From Georgenia subflava (lineage in GTDB: Bacteria > Actinomycetota > Actinomycetes > Actinomycetales > Actinomycetaceae), in assembly GCF_009193155.1 (NCBI RefSeq), contig NZ_VUKD01000004.1, positions 248,001 to 312,000 on the forward strand: 64,000 nucleotides of DNA, given 5' to 3'. Position 1 is the first letter of the stretch, and each line of letters opens with the position of its first letter. The position numbers and the translations under genes are program-made. The notes beneath the pieces were generated by a model. It saw only the letters and a program-made list of their open reading frames with translations. It was not told where the DNA came from and did no database searches. Positions 16,850-25,374 of this stretch are shown here, in pieces.

Positions 16850-18256
16850 TCAGCGCGCAGCGAGCGACTCCAACACCTGGTGCATGACGACGTCGAGCAT
16901 CGGGAGCAGCTGCGGCACGAGGGTGTACCGGTCGTCGCTCACGCTCAGCACTCCGGCGGCCGCAAGGGCGACGAGGTCGGCGTGCACGAGCAGAGCGAGG
17001 ACGTCGTCGTCGTGACCGTCGGGGGCGAGGTGGACGCCGCCGGGCTGCGTCGCCTTGGTCAGCGCGAGGAACGTCATCGGTGCCATGTGGGCCATCGTCG
17101 TGCCGTCCTCCTGCAGCGCGAGGAACGCCGTGAGCGCGGCGGTGAGGAGCACCGTTCCCGCCTCGACGCGCCGGTCGGCCAGCCCTCCGTGAGGCTCCCA
17201 CGGCGCAGCCTCCGTCGCGGGACGGACGGTGGTCCGCCCGACGTCGACGAAGCCGCCCGTGATCAGCGCAGCCCACAGGAGGGTCAGCTCGGGCACGTCC
17301 CACATCGACCGTACCGGCGGCGGGTCGAGCCCCAGCAGCCGGACGACCTCGGCGGTGTCGGCCTGCCGCAGCGCACCGGTGCTCGTGACCTTCTTGCCGG
17401 TCCCGAGCCAGTCGAGCAGCAGGTCGGCGCGTCGGACCAGCTCGGTGCCGGCCAGGGCCGCGGCCTGCTCCGAGGCCGACAGCGCCGGGGGCTCGTAGTC
17501 GGGGTCGAGGGGGTCGCCGAGGAAGCCCGGCCAGATGTCGGCCAGCTCGACGTCGTCCGGGTCCTCCCCTTCCGGCCAGTCGGGCTCGTCGAGATCCGGG
17601 ACGACGGAGAGCCGGGGCCTGCCGTCCGGAGCGAGGCCGAACGCGGCACCGGCGTGGTCCCCGCCCGCGCCGGTGCCGCCCGGCGCGGCGGCGCCGGGCA
17701 GACGGCCGGTCTCGGTGACCGCGGCCCGCTCCTCGTAGCTGAGCGCGTTGAACATCTCCATGACTTTGCCGAGGCTGGCGTCGTCGCTGACGTCGAGCCC
17801 CTGGGAGAGGGCGAAGTCGATGATGTTGCCGCCCATCGAGCGGCGCCCCGGGTCTGCCAGTGCCGCGCGGATCGCGGGCTCGTGCTGTGCGAGGTCCGCC
17901 ACCAGCTCGGCCCGCGGCGTCGAGCGCGCCGACCATCGACCGCCGGCCTCGAGAAACGCGAAGAAGTCCGCCAGCGTCGGGACGAGGAGGTCCCGGTCGT
18001 CGGCGTCGAGGTGGATCTTGCGGGGGACGACGTCGAGGAGGAGCTCGGCCAGCTCGTCGGACCGCCAGACGGTGGGGTCGGGGCTGTCGAGCAGGTCCCT
18101 CTTGAGCTCGGCGAGCGGCTGCAGCACCCAGGCGTCGTCGCCGTCCTGGCCGGCAGCCTCCCGGCTGGCGGCGAACTCCTCGACAAGCCGCGGGATCGTG
18201 ACCTGTCGGGGCGTGCGGCCCGGGCCCCTCCTACGGCTCTTGCGACTCTTCGGCAC
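16850..18256 (-). CDS. Conserved hypothetical protein, mostly helical, acidic
   Basis: This 468-residue protein is not recognised. It starts with a basic stretch (PKSRKSRRRGPGRTP) after a GTG with a well-placed GAGGAG; the frame extends 19 codons further upstream without good start signals. The rest alternates helical segments with an acidic Asp/Pro-rich middle (around residues 230-275) that looks disordered or linker-like. There is no signal peptide, membrane segment or known catalytic motif. Many Trp/Leu helices in the C-terminal half could form a repeat or binding domain. It is monocistronic, and nearby genes do not suggest a role. Confidence 0.6.
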   Translation of the reverse strand: MPKSRKSRRRGPGRTPRQVTIPRLVEEFAASREAAGQDGDDAWVLQPLAELKRDLLDSPDPTVWRSDELAELLLDVVPRKIHLDADDRDLLVPTLADFFAFLEAGGRWSARSTPRAELVADLAQHEPAIRAALADPGRRSMGGNIIDFALSQGLDVSDDASLGKVMEMFNALSYEERAAVTETGRLPGAAAPGGTGAGGDHAGAAFGLAPDGRPRLSVVPDLDEPDWPEGEDPDDVELADIWPGFLGDPLDPDYEPPALSASEQAAALAGTELVRRADLLLDWLGTGKKVTSTGALRQADTAEVVRLLGLDPPPVRSMWDVPELTLLWAALITGGFVDVGRTTVRPATEAAPWEPHGGLADRRVEAGTVLLTAALTAFLALQEDGTTMAHMAPMTFLALTKATQPGGVHLAPDGHDDDVLALLVHADLVALAAAGVLSVSDDRYTLVPQLLPMLDVVMHQVLESLAAR

Positions 18257-18423
18257 GGTGCTCCTCGTGGCGTCGGCGGGTCGGCGGCAGCCGTCAGTCT
18301 GGCACGTCGGCACGCCCGCGCGTCACCCCACCAGAGCGCACGGCGTCGGGCTCGAGAGGCGCCGACGAGGAAGTGCCCCGCCGCACCGTTGCCGAGGCCG
18401 CGCGCTCGTGCCACGGTGCTGGG

Positions 18424-19974
18424 GTGATCCGGCTGCTCGGCATCCTCGGCGGGCTGTCCGGCGCCATGGACCTCGGGGCCGGCTCGCCGCTCGACGAGTC
18501 GCTCATCCGATCCGTGGTGGCGGTCCGGCTGGCGCGCGCCGTCGGCAGCTCCGACGACGACGCCCGGGTGGTCCTGTACGCCTCGCTCCTCGAGCACCTG
18601 GGGTGCACCGCGTACTCCTACGAGTCGGCGACGGCGTTCGGCGACGACATCTCGGTCGTCCGCGCCAGCTACCTCACCGACCTCGACCGACCCGCCGAGG
18701 TCCTGCGCACCTTCGTGCCCGGGGTGAGTGCCGGCTCGGGGCGGGGACGGGCGCAGACGCTGCTCGCCATGGCACGGACCGCGCGCGACGAGACGCCACC
18801 GGTCGCGACCTGCGAGGTGGCGCGCGACGCCGTCCGCAACCTCGGGCTCGGGGACGACGTCGCCACCACCCTCGCCCACGTCACCGCCAGGTGGGACGGC
18901 AAGGACCCGCCCCACACCGCTGGAGAGGACGTCCCGCTCACCACGCGGATCATGCACGTCGCGGGCACCGCCGTCCTCCTCGCCCTCCACGCCGGGCCGG
19001 AGGACGCGCTCGCCGAGCTCCGGCGCCGCTCCGGCAGACACCTCGACCCCGACGTCGTCGCCGCCTTCGACCTCGGCCTCCTCGAGGGCCTCGTCGACCT
19101 CCCCGCCCGTGGTGACACGCCGCCCTCGCCCGCCGCCCTCGACCCGCTCGAGGCGGCGCTTTCCGCCGAGCCCGACCCGGTCCGCTACATCGACGACGGC
19201 GACCTCGCCGGCGTCGCCCGCACCTTCGGGCACGTCGTCGACCTCAAGAGTCCCTGGCTGCACGGGCACTCGGCCGCCGTCGCGGACCTCGCGGGGGACG
19301 CCGCCGAGCTCATCGGCCTGCCCGACGCCGGACGGGTCCGCATCGCCGGCCACGTCCACGACCTCGGCCGCATCGGCGTCTCGAGCCGGATCTGGGCCAA
19401 GCGGGCGCCGCTCACGGCCGCCGAGCGCGACCAGGCCAGGCTGCACCCGTACTACACGGAGCGGATCCTCTCGCGCTCGCCGTCGCTCGCCGACGTCGCC
19501 ACGATCGCGGCCCAGCACCACGAGCGGAGCGACGGGAGCGGCTACCACCGCGGGCTCCGCACGGCGGACCTGTCGATGGGCGCCCGCGTGCTCGCCGCGG
19601 CGGACCGGTACCGCTCCACGGTGGAGGACCGGCCGCACCGGGCCGGGCTGTCCGCCGCGGACGCCGCCGCCGGCCTGCGCTCGGCCGCGCGGGAAGGACG
19701 GCTCGACCCCGACGCGGTGACGGCGGTCCTGCACGCCGTCGGGCACCGCAGACCCGCCCGGGTCACCGGCGTCGCCGGCCTGACCGAGCGGCAGGTGGAG
19801 GTGCTGCGGCTGGTCACGCAGGGCCTGACCAACAGGCAGATCGGCGACCGGCTCGGCGTCTCGCCGCGCACCGCCGAGCACCACGTCCAGGACATCTACG
19901 TGCGCATCGGCGTCAGCACCCGGCCCGCCGCCGCCCTGTTCGCCATGGAGCACGGGCTGCTCGAACACTGGTAG
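18424..19974 (+). CDS. HD-GYP-type phosphohydrolase with LuxR DNA-binding domain
   Basis: This 516-residue regulator has an HD-GYP-like metal phosphohydrolase core: HGHSAAVADLAG at ~279, HDLGRIGV at ~310 and HHERSDGSGYHRG at ~364. It ends in a LuxR-type helix-turn-helix (LTERQVEVLRLVTQGLTNRQIGDRLGVSPRTAEHHV, ~453-490, quoted as a range only for its key residues LTERQ and SPRTAEHH). The family may link breakdown of a signalling nucleotide to transcription. I chose GTG 18424, which gives the usual N-terminus RLLGILGGLSGAMDLG; GTG 18373 is possible but its GAGGAA abuts the codon. Target genes are unknown. Confidence 0.8.
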   Translation: MIRLLGILGGLSGAMDLGAGSPLDESLIRSVVAVRLARAVGSSDDDARVVLYASLLEHLGCTAYSYESATAFGDDISVVRASYLTDLDRPAEVLRTFVPGVSAGSGRGRAQTLLAMARTARDETPPVATCEVARDAVRNLGLGDDVATTLAHVTARWDGKDPPHTAGEDVPLTTRIMHVAGTAVLLALHAGPEDALAELRRRSGRHLDPDVVAAFDLGLLEGLVDLPARGDTPPSPAALDPLEAALSAEPDPVRYIDDGDLAGVARTFGHVVDLKSPWLHGHSAAVADLAGDAAELIGLPDAGRVRIAGHVHDLGRIGVSSRIWAKRAPLTAAERDQARLHPYYTERILSRSPSLADVATIAAQHHERSDGSGYHRGLRTADLSMGARVLAAADRYRSTVEDRPHRAGLSAADAAAGLRSAAREGRLDPDAVTAVLHAVGHRRPARVTGVAGLTERQVEVLRLVTQGLTNRQIGDRLGVSPRTAEHHVQDIYVRIGVSTRPAAALFAMEHGLLEHW

Positions 19975-20018
19975 GTCTACCCATGCGCCGCGCCGAGCGC
20001 AGGAGCCACCCTGACGGC

Positions 20019-21194
20019 ATGTCCACCACCGACACCCTCCGCACCGAGCGCAGGGCCCGCCTGTTCACGCGGCCGTTCGTCCTGCTCGGCCTCGCCGAGC
20101 TCGCGTACTTCGCCGCCGCGGGCGTCGCCGTCTACGCCCTCCCGCTGTACGTCACCGGGCCGCTCGGCTCGGACACCGCCGGCGCCGGCCTGGCGTTCGG
20201 GGCCTTCGCCGTCGTCGCGCTCGTGGCCCGGCCGTTCGCCGGGCGGGCGACCGACACCCGGGGCCGTCGCCCGCTCCTGCTGGCCGGCGCGCTGCTGTGC
20301 GCCGTCTGCATGGCACTGATGCCGCTGGCGGGCAGCCTCGCCGGCGTCGTCGGGCTGCGGCTCGTCCTGGGGCTGGCCGAGGCGGCCTTCTTCGTCGCCG
20401 CCGTGGCCGCGCTGATGGACATCGCGCCGCGGGACCGGATCGGCGAGGCCCTCAGCTACAACTCGCTCGGGCTCTACCTCGGCCTGACCGCCGGCCCGCC
20501 GCTCGGCGAGCTCCTCGTGCGGGGCGCGGGCTTCACGGCCGCCTGGTGGGCAGCAGCCCTGCTCGCAGCGGTGGCCGCGGGACTGAGCGTCCTGGTCGGG
20601 GAGACGCGCACGCCCGGCCCGGCCCCGGCGGGGGAGCGGAAGCTCATCCACCGGCCGTCGGTCCCGGTCGGGCTCGTGTTCCTCGCCTCCGTGGTGGCCA
20701 TGGGCGGGTTCCTCGCCTTCGCCGCCCTGCACGCCGAGACCGTGCGGCTGGAGAACGCGAGCCTGCCGCTGGCGACCTACGGCGTCGTCGTCGTTGTGTG
20801 CCGCATCGCCTTCGCCACGGTGCCCGACCGGCTCCCCCCGCTGCGCCTCGGCGCCGCCGCCCTCGCGGCGATGGCCGCCGGGCTTCTCGTCCTCGCCCTG
20901 TCGCCGACGCCCGCCGGTGCCGTCGCCGGCGCCGCGGTGATGGGGCTGGGCATCACGTTCAGCACGCCGGCGCTGTTCGCCGCGATCTTCGCGAAGGCCG
21001 GCCCGGACGAGCGCGGGGCCGCCTCCGGGACGGCGAGCGCGAGCATCGACCTGGGCCTCGGCATCGGCCCGATGCTCCTGGGGGTCGTCGCCCAGTCGGT
21101 CGGCATCCCGTGGGCGTTCGGTGCCGCGGCGGGGATCGCCCTCGCCGGTGCCGCGTGGGCGCTCGTCCTCGCGCTGCGCGTGCGCGCCACCTGA
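20019..21194 (+). CDS. MFS transporter
   Basis: This 391-residue inner-membrane protein has twelve predicted hydrophobic segments. The MFS loop 2-3 motif is visible as GRATDTRGRRPLL, and the repeat-like GLGITFSTPALFAAI lies in the second half. It probably exports or imports a small molecule; the substrate is unknown. ATG 20019 follows AGGAG at a long spacing; ATG 19983, just after the preceding gene, is an alternative. A 307-bp non-coding gap follows. Confidence 0.85.
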   Translation: MSTTDTLRTERRARLFTRPFVLLGLAELAYFAAAGVAVYALPLYVTGPLGSDTAGAGLAFGAFAVVALVARPFAGRATDTRGRRPLLLAGALLCAVCMALMPLAGSLAGVVGLRLVLGLAEAAFFVAAVAALMDIAPRDRIGEALSYNSLGLYLGLTAGPPLGELLVRGAGFTAAWWAAALLAAVAAGLSVLVGETRTPGPAPAGERKLIHRPSVPVGLVFLASVVAMGGFLAFAALHAETVRLENASLPLATYGVVVVVCRIAFATVPDRLPPLRLGAAALAAMAAGLLVLALSPTPAGAVAGAAVMGLGITFSTPALFAAIFAKAGPDERGAASGTASASIDLGLGIGPMLLGVVAQSVGIPWAFGAAAGIALAGAAWALVLALRVRAT

Positions 21195-21439
21195 GCGGAC
21201 GCCCAACGCGCGCGGAACCGGCCGTCTGCTCTCCCGCTGAGTGGCACCTTGTGCACCGGCTGCGCGGCGCGCAACCGACCACGGCGTGCCACTCGCCGGG
21301 TGCACGCGCCCCGCCGCACGGTGTGCACAGTCACCACCGGTTGACGTGCTCAGGGTCTGGGTTTGCGCCTAGGCCGAAAAGAGTACCGCACCCCTCTGAC
21401 GTGTCGAACGCCATGTTCGCTCCGATCAGACGAGGCCCC
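21195..21439. other. Intergenic region upstream of the first propeller gene
   Basis: No gene is visible. It contains a 9-bp inverted repeat (GAGTGGCAC at 21239-21247 with GTGCCACTC at 21286-21294), possibly ending the MFS transcript. The regulatory element of the propeller gene follows at 21440. Confidence 0.5.
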
Positions 21440-21471
21440 TTGCGCCTTTCGGTCCTGTCCGTAAGGATGGG
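21440..21471 (+). promoter_or_regulatory. Conserved 32-bp promoter/operator with dyad TTTCGG-N6-CCGTAA
   Basis: The dyad occupies 21447-21464 and lies 37 bp before the ATG of the first propeller gene. The whole block, from TTGCGC to the GGATGGG at its end, is almost identical to the block upstream of the third propeller gene (38411-38442, opposite strand). TTGCGC and TAAGGA 16 bp apart could be -35/-10 elements, placing the dyad inside the promoter, where a bound regulator would compete with polymerase. Confidence 0.75.
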
Positions 21472-21501
21472 CACGCCAAGTCAAGGTCGACAGGGGGAAC
21501 G

Positions 21502-23847
21502 ATGGTCAGCGTAAGAACAACCAAGGGGCTGCGAGCCGGTGCGGCGTTCGCAGCCGCGCTCGGCATGGCGGTGCTGGCGCCGCCCGCCGTGCAGGCGGAC
21601 GAGCCGGCGGACGACCAGTGGGGCGTGCCGCACGAGACGCTGGACGCGCAGAAGGTCGTCGTCGGGTCCGCGTCGACAGTCCAGATGCCCGACGGCGAGT
21701 GGCGCACGTGGGCGGTGCTCAACCAGTCGCCCGACGCACTTCTCGTCGAGATCGACCCGTTCGCGGGCGAGGTGCTGTCCTCCTACCCGATGCCCGGGGT
21801 GATCGGCTCCTGGGGCACCGAGGTGGCGCCGGACGGCACCGTGTGGTCGGCGAGCCACACCGCCGGACGCCTCTACTCGCTCGAGTACGGCGCCACGGAG
21901 GTCACACGGACCGAGCGCCCGATGCCCGGCACCAGCTTCATCTGGGAGCTCGACGTCGGTGCGGACGGCAACGTCTACGGCGGGACGTTCGAGGGGTGGA
22001 CGCCGGAGCAGCCCGCGCCCGCCTACGCGTTCGGCTACGACCCGCAGGCCCAGGAGTTCCAGAGCTACGGGCCCTTCGAGGACGCCGACACCTACATCCG
22101 CTCGACCGAGACCGTCGGCGACGAGCTCTACGTGGGCACCGGCTCCACCGACCCGCACCTGTACCGGGTCGACACCGCGAGCGGCGCCTTCGAGAGCGTG
22201 CCGTTCCCCGAGTCGCTGGGCACCTGCCAGTTCGTCTACGGGCTCGAGGAGGTCGGCACCGACCTCTACGTCCGCTTCAACAACTGCGGCGAGCTCAAGA
22301 ACGTCGGCTACGTGTACGACACGGTGGCCCAGGAGTGGCGTGAGCACGTCATCCCCAACTACTACGGCACCGTCTCGCAGCCGACCGACGACGGCGACGT
22401 CTACCTCGTCGCCGACCACGTCCTGCACCGCTTCGACCCGGTGACCGGCGAGCTCGAGGCACGCGACATCGGCCGGCTCTTCGTCAACAAGTTCCTCACG
22501 ATCGCACCGGACCCGGTGACCGGTGACGACACCGTCATCGGCCTGTCGGTCAACGGCGACATGGGCCAGCTCAACCTGGAGACGGGTGAGTCGAAGTACT
22601 TCGTGCCCGAGGGCATGACCGGCGAGCTGGGCGAGAGCGTGCGCGCCTCCGGGATGAGCCCGGACGGCCGCTACCACGTGAGCGTCGGCTTCGGCGGCGG
22701 GCTGGGCATCTACGACCCGGCGGCCAGCGCCTGGGAGTGGTTCCCGGAGCTCGGGCAGGGCGAGAGCTTCGCCTTCCTCGACGGCAAGGCCTACATCGGC
22801 GTCTACCCCAGCGCCCGGGTCTACGAGTACGACCCCACCCAGGAGTGGTCGGAGACCAACGCGCGTCAGGTCGTCGACCTGCGCATCGAGGGGCAGGACC
22901 GACCCTTCGGGCTGGTGGCGGTCGAGGACAAGCTCGCCGTCGGCTCGGTCGCCGGCTACGGGCTGCGCCAGGGGGCGCTCACCCTCGTCGACCCGACGGA
23001 CGGCAGCTACACCGCCTACCAGCCGGTCGAGGAGCACGGCGTCATCTCGCTGACCTACCGCGACGGCGTGATCTACGGCGGCACGACGATCTACGGCGGC
23101 AACGGCTCCACGCCGATCGACGACGACGGCCGCGTGTTCGCCTGGGACGTCGAGGCCGAGGAGCTGCTGTGGGAGACGGTTGCTATCGCCGGCGAGAAGG
23201 GGGTCGGCTCGCTGACCTTCGGCGACGACGGCCGCCTGTTCGGCGCCACGGTCGGGCACGTCTTCGAGATCGACCCCGAGACGGGCGAGGTGCTGCGCGA
23301 GGGGGAGATCGACCCCGTCGAGTCGACGGCGCTGCGTGGCCGCTGGCACATCAGCGACCTGTCGTACGACCCGTCGGACGAGCACCTCTACCTGTCCACC
23401 AGCAGCTCGGTCTACCGGATCGAGGTCGAGACCTTCGCGGACGTCACGCCCGAGCCCACGACCGGCAGCAAGCTGCGGGTCGCCCCGGACGGGACGAAGT
23501 ACTGGGTCGTCGGCCGGACCATCTACTCCGGCGTCGTCGAGGAGGACGTGGTCACGGACCCGGCCACCGCGATGGTCTCGCTCGAGGAGTCGCTGCAGGA
23601 CCACACGGCCTCCGGAGCGGTGGCCGGTCCGATCGCCCACCAGCTGGCCAAGGCCCTGGACCAGGCGCAGAAGCACCTCGACGGCGACAGGGTCGGCCCC
23701 GCGGTCGGCGCGATGGAGCGGTTCGTCCGCCACGTCGACAACCCGAAGCTCCCCGACACCCTCGACGCCGACGCGGCCGAGGACCTGCGGGGGCAGGCGG
23801 TCACGATCTTGGATCTCCTCGAGGAGGTGAACGACTCGGCCGCCTGA
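21502..23847 (+). CDS. Secreted beta-propeller protein with FIMAH-like C-terminal domain (paralogue A)
   Basis: This 781-residue exported protein has a Sec signal peptide ending near PPAVQA. The main body is a run of beta-propeller blades resembling streptogramin-lyase (Vgb)-like propellers, with motifs such as DGTVWSASHTAG, GADGNVYGGTFEGW, DGRYHVSVG and DGVIYGGTTIYGG. Residues ~690-775 form a helical FIMAH-like tail (VAGPIAHQLAKALDQAQKHL, then AMERFVRHV). This domain occurs at the ends of secreted actinobacterial glycan-active proteins. A strong AGGGGGAAC precedes the ATG. No catalytic residues are evident, so it is probably a binding/scaffold protein or an undescribed lyase. Paralogues lie at 26661 and 35702. 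Confidence 0.8.
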   Translation: MVSVRTTKGLRAGAAFAAALGMAVLAPPAVQADEPADDQWGVPHETLDAQKVVVGSASTVQMPDGEWRTWAVLNQSPDALLVEIDPFAGEVLSSYPMPGVIGSWGTEVAPDGTVWSASHTAGRLYSLEYGATEVTRTERPMPGTSFIWELDVGADGNVYGGTFEGWTPEQPAPAYAFGYDPQAQEFQSYGPFEDADTYIRSTETVGDELYVGTGSTDPHLYRVDTASGAFESVPFPESLGTCQFVYGLEEVGTDLYVRFNNCGELKNVGYVYDTVAQEWREHVIPNYYGTVSQPTDDGDVYLVADHVLHRFDPVTGELEARDIGRLFVNKFLTIAPDPVTGDDTVIGLSVNGDMGQLNLETGESKYFVPEGMTGELGESVRASGMSPDGRYHVSVGFGGGLGIYDPAASAWEWFPELGQGESFAFLDGKAYIGVYPSARVYEYDPTQEWSETNARQVVDLRIEGQDRPFGLVAVEDKLAVGSVAGYGLRQGALTLVDPTDGSYTAYQPVEEHGVISLTYRDGVIYGGTTIYGGNGSTPIDDDGRVFAWDVEAEELLWETVAIAGEKGVGSLTFGDDGRLFGATVGHVFEIDPETGEVLREGEIDPVESTALRGRWHISDLSYDPSDEHLYLSTSSSVYRIEVETFADVTPEPTTGSKLRVAPDGTKYWVVGRTIYSGVVEEDVVTDPATAMVSLEESLQDHTASGAVAGPIAHQLAKALDQAQKHLDGDRVGPAVGAMERFVRHVDNPKLPDTLDADAAEDLRGQAVTILDLLEEVNDSAA

Positions 23848-23867
23848 GGTCAGCATCGAGTCTGTGA

Positions 23868-23910
23868 CGGATCGGCCTCGCGCACCCCGGCGGTGCGCGA
23901 GGCCGATCCG
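23868..23910 (+). terminator. Strong hairpin terminator after propeller gene A
   Basis: A perfect 19-bp stem (23868-23886 with 23892-23910) encloses a 5-nt loop. It starts 20 bp after the stop, and no T-tract follows, as is common in high-GC actinobacteria. Confidence 0.85.
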
Positions 23911-24129
23911 GGCGGTCCCGACGCCGAGGAGCGGTACGCGACGGACTGCAGGAGCGACTCCGATGCGATCTCCGCAGGCTCACGGCTGCGGGCTGCGCGG
24001 AGCCGCCGCGCGACCAGGAGCAGCCGACGTGGGCCGGAGGCCGCACGCCGCCGCCGGTGCGGCTTCCGACCGCGCGGCGGCGGAGAACAATAGGGTGACG
24101 CGCAACGTGATGAAAGGACGGTGATCAGC

Positions 24130-25374
24130 GTGGTGCACATCGGTGTGGTCGGCCACGGTGACGTGGCCGAGATCATCGCGACGGCGGTCGACGCCGGGAC
24201 CGGGGTGACCCGCACGTCGCGGTTCCCGACCGTGGCCGCCCTCGAGGCGCACCTCGGTGAGGGCGAGCCGGCGGCCGACGCGTGGCTCTTCACCGACATC
24301 CACACCCACCACGAGGCCGAGGCGGCCGGGCTGCTCGACCGGCCCGCCGCCTACGTCATCTACACCGCCGGCGCGCTGCAGCAGGTCCTCATCACCGCGC
24401 TGCGCGCCGGCCGGGACATCACCAGGGTGTCGATCGACACGATGTCCGACGCGTCCGTGACCCGCGCCTACGCCGGCGCCGACATGCGCGACATCGACGC
24501 GGTCGACGTCCTGCCCTTCAGGCCCGGCCTCACCGCCGCCGACTATGCCGCCTTCCACCGGGAGCGGGTCGCGGCGGGGGCCGAGCTCGCCGTCACCTGC
24601 GCCGCCGACGTCGCCGAGGCGCTCGCACCCGACACCCCGGTGGTCCTCATGCGCCCGCTGCGGGAGGTCATCGACAGCGCCGTCGACGCGCTCGTGGTCG
24701 AGGTGCAGGAGCGCGACGCCGAGGGGGCCCAGATCGCGATCGGCCATGTCGAGGCGGACGCACCGGGACTCCTCGCCTCCCTCAGCGGCGACTTCGACGG
24801 CTGGGTGTCGATGAATCCGGCGACCGTGCTGGTGAGCACCCGCGGCGGTCTGGAGAGCGCGACCCGCACGTTCACCACCTTCCCCCTCGTCGACGACGCC
24901 GACCTGGTGCCGGGCCGGCTGCGCATCGGGTTCGGGATCGCGTTCAGCGCGGCCGAGGCGAGCCGCCTGGCCGACCGCGCGCTCAAGCGCGCCCAGCTGC
25001 TCGGCGAGCGGTCCGCCGTCGTCATGGGCCGGCACGGCGTGCACCTCGTGCACGTCGCGAGTGAGCCGGGCGGGGCGGCGGACAAGCGAGGAGGCGACAC
25101 CGACCTGGAGTCGCTGGCCCTGCGCGCCGGGCTCTCGGTGCGCAACCTGCGCAGCATCTTCGACTACGGCCGGTCGACCAACCCGATGACCGCCCGCGGC
25201 CTCGCCGGGCACCTGGGGATCCAGGACCGCAGCGCCCGGCGCATCCTCAACCAGCTCGACAACGCCGGGCTCGCGGAGCGCTCGGTCGAGCCCGTCAACG
25301 GCTCCGGGGGCCGCCCGGCGGCGACGTACCTCGTCTCGATCCCGTCGACGGTGGAGGCGGGTGGCCCCAGATGA
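24130..25374 (+). CDS. Regulator with Rossmann-like, degenerate GGDEF-like and winged-helix parts (first of tandem pair)
   Basis: This protein of about 414 residues opens with VHIGVVGHGDV, a nucleotide-fold-like strand-loop. Its middle (~215-310) resembles the end of a GGDEF/PucR-associated domain: a strand RLRIGFGIAF, then a helix SRLADRALKRAQLLG. The GG(D/E)EF catalytic loop is absent. The last ~70 residues look like a winged helix-turn-helix (MTARGLAGHLGIQDRSARRI, NQLDNAGLAERS). GTG 24130 is chosen because GAAAGGA is then 11 nt upstream; GTG 24121 and 24133 are in frame. It overlaps the next gene (ATGA). It probably regulates the surrounding propeller regulon. I do not recognise a characterised homologue. 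Confidence 0.65.
   Translation: MVHIGVVGHGDVAEIIATAVDAGTGVTRTSRFPTVAALEAHLGEGEPAADAWLFTDIHTHHEAEAAGLLDRPAAYVIYTAGALQQVLITALRAGRDITRVSIDTMSDASVTRAYAGADMRDIDAVDVLPFRPGLTAADYAAFHRERVAAGAELAVTCAADVAEALAPDTPVVLMRPLREVIDSAVDALVVEVQERDAEGAQIAIGHVEADAPGLLASLSGDFDGWVSMNPATVLVSTRGGLESATRTFTTFPLVDDADLVPGRLRIGFGIAFSAAEASRLADRALKRAQLLGERSAVVMGRHGVHLVHVASEPGGAADKRGGDTDLESLALRAGLSVRNLRSIFDYGRSTNPMTARGLAGHLGIQDRSARRILNQLDNAGLAERSVEPVNGSGGRPAATYLVSIPSTVEAGGPR

Noticed and set aside
23868-23910. Attachment site or integration scar
   Set aside because: The long inverted repeat directly follows a stop codon and has terminator geometry; no integrase or direct-repeat partner is present.
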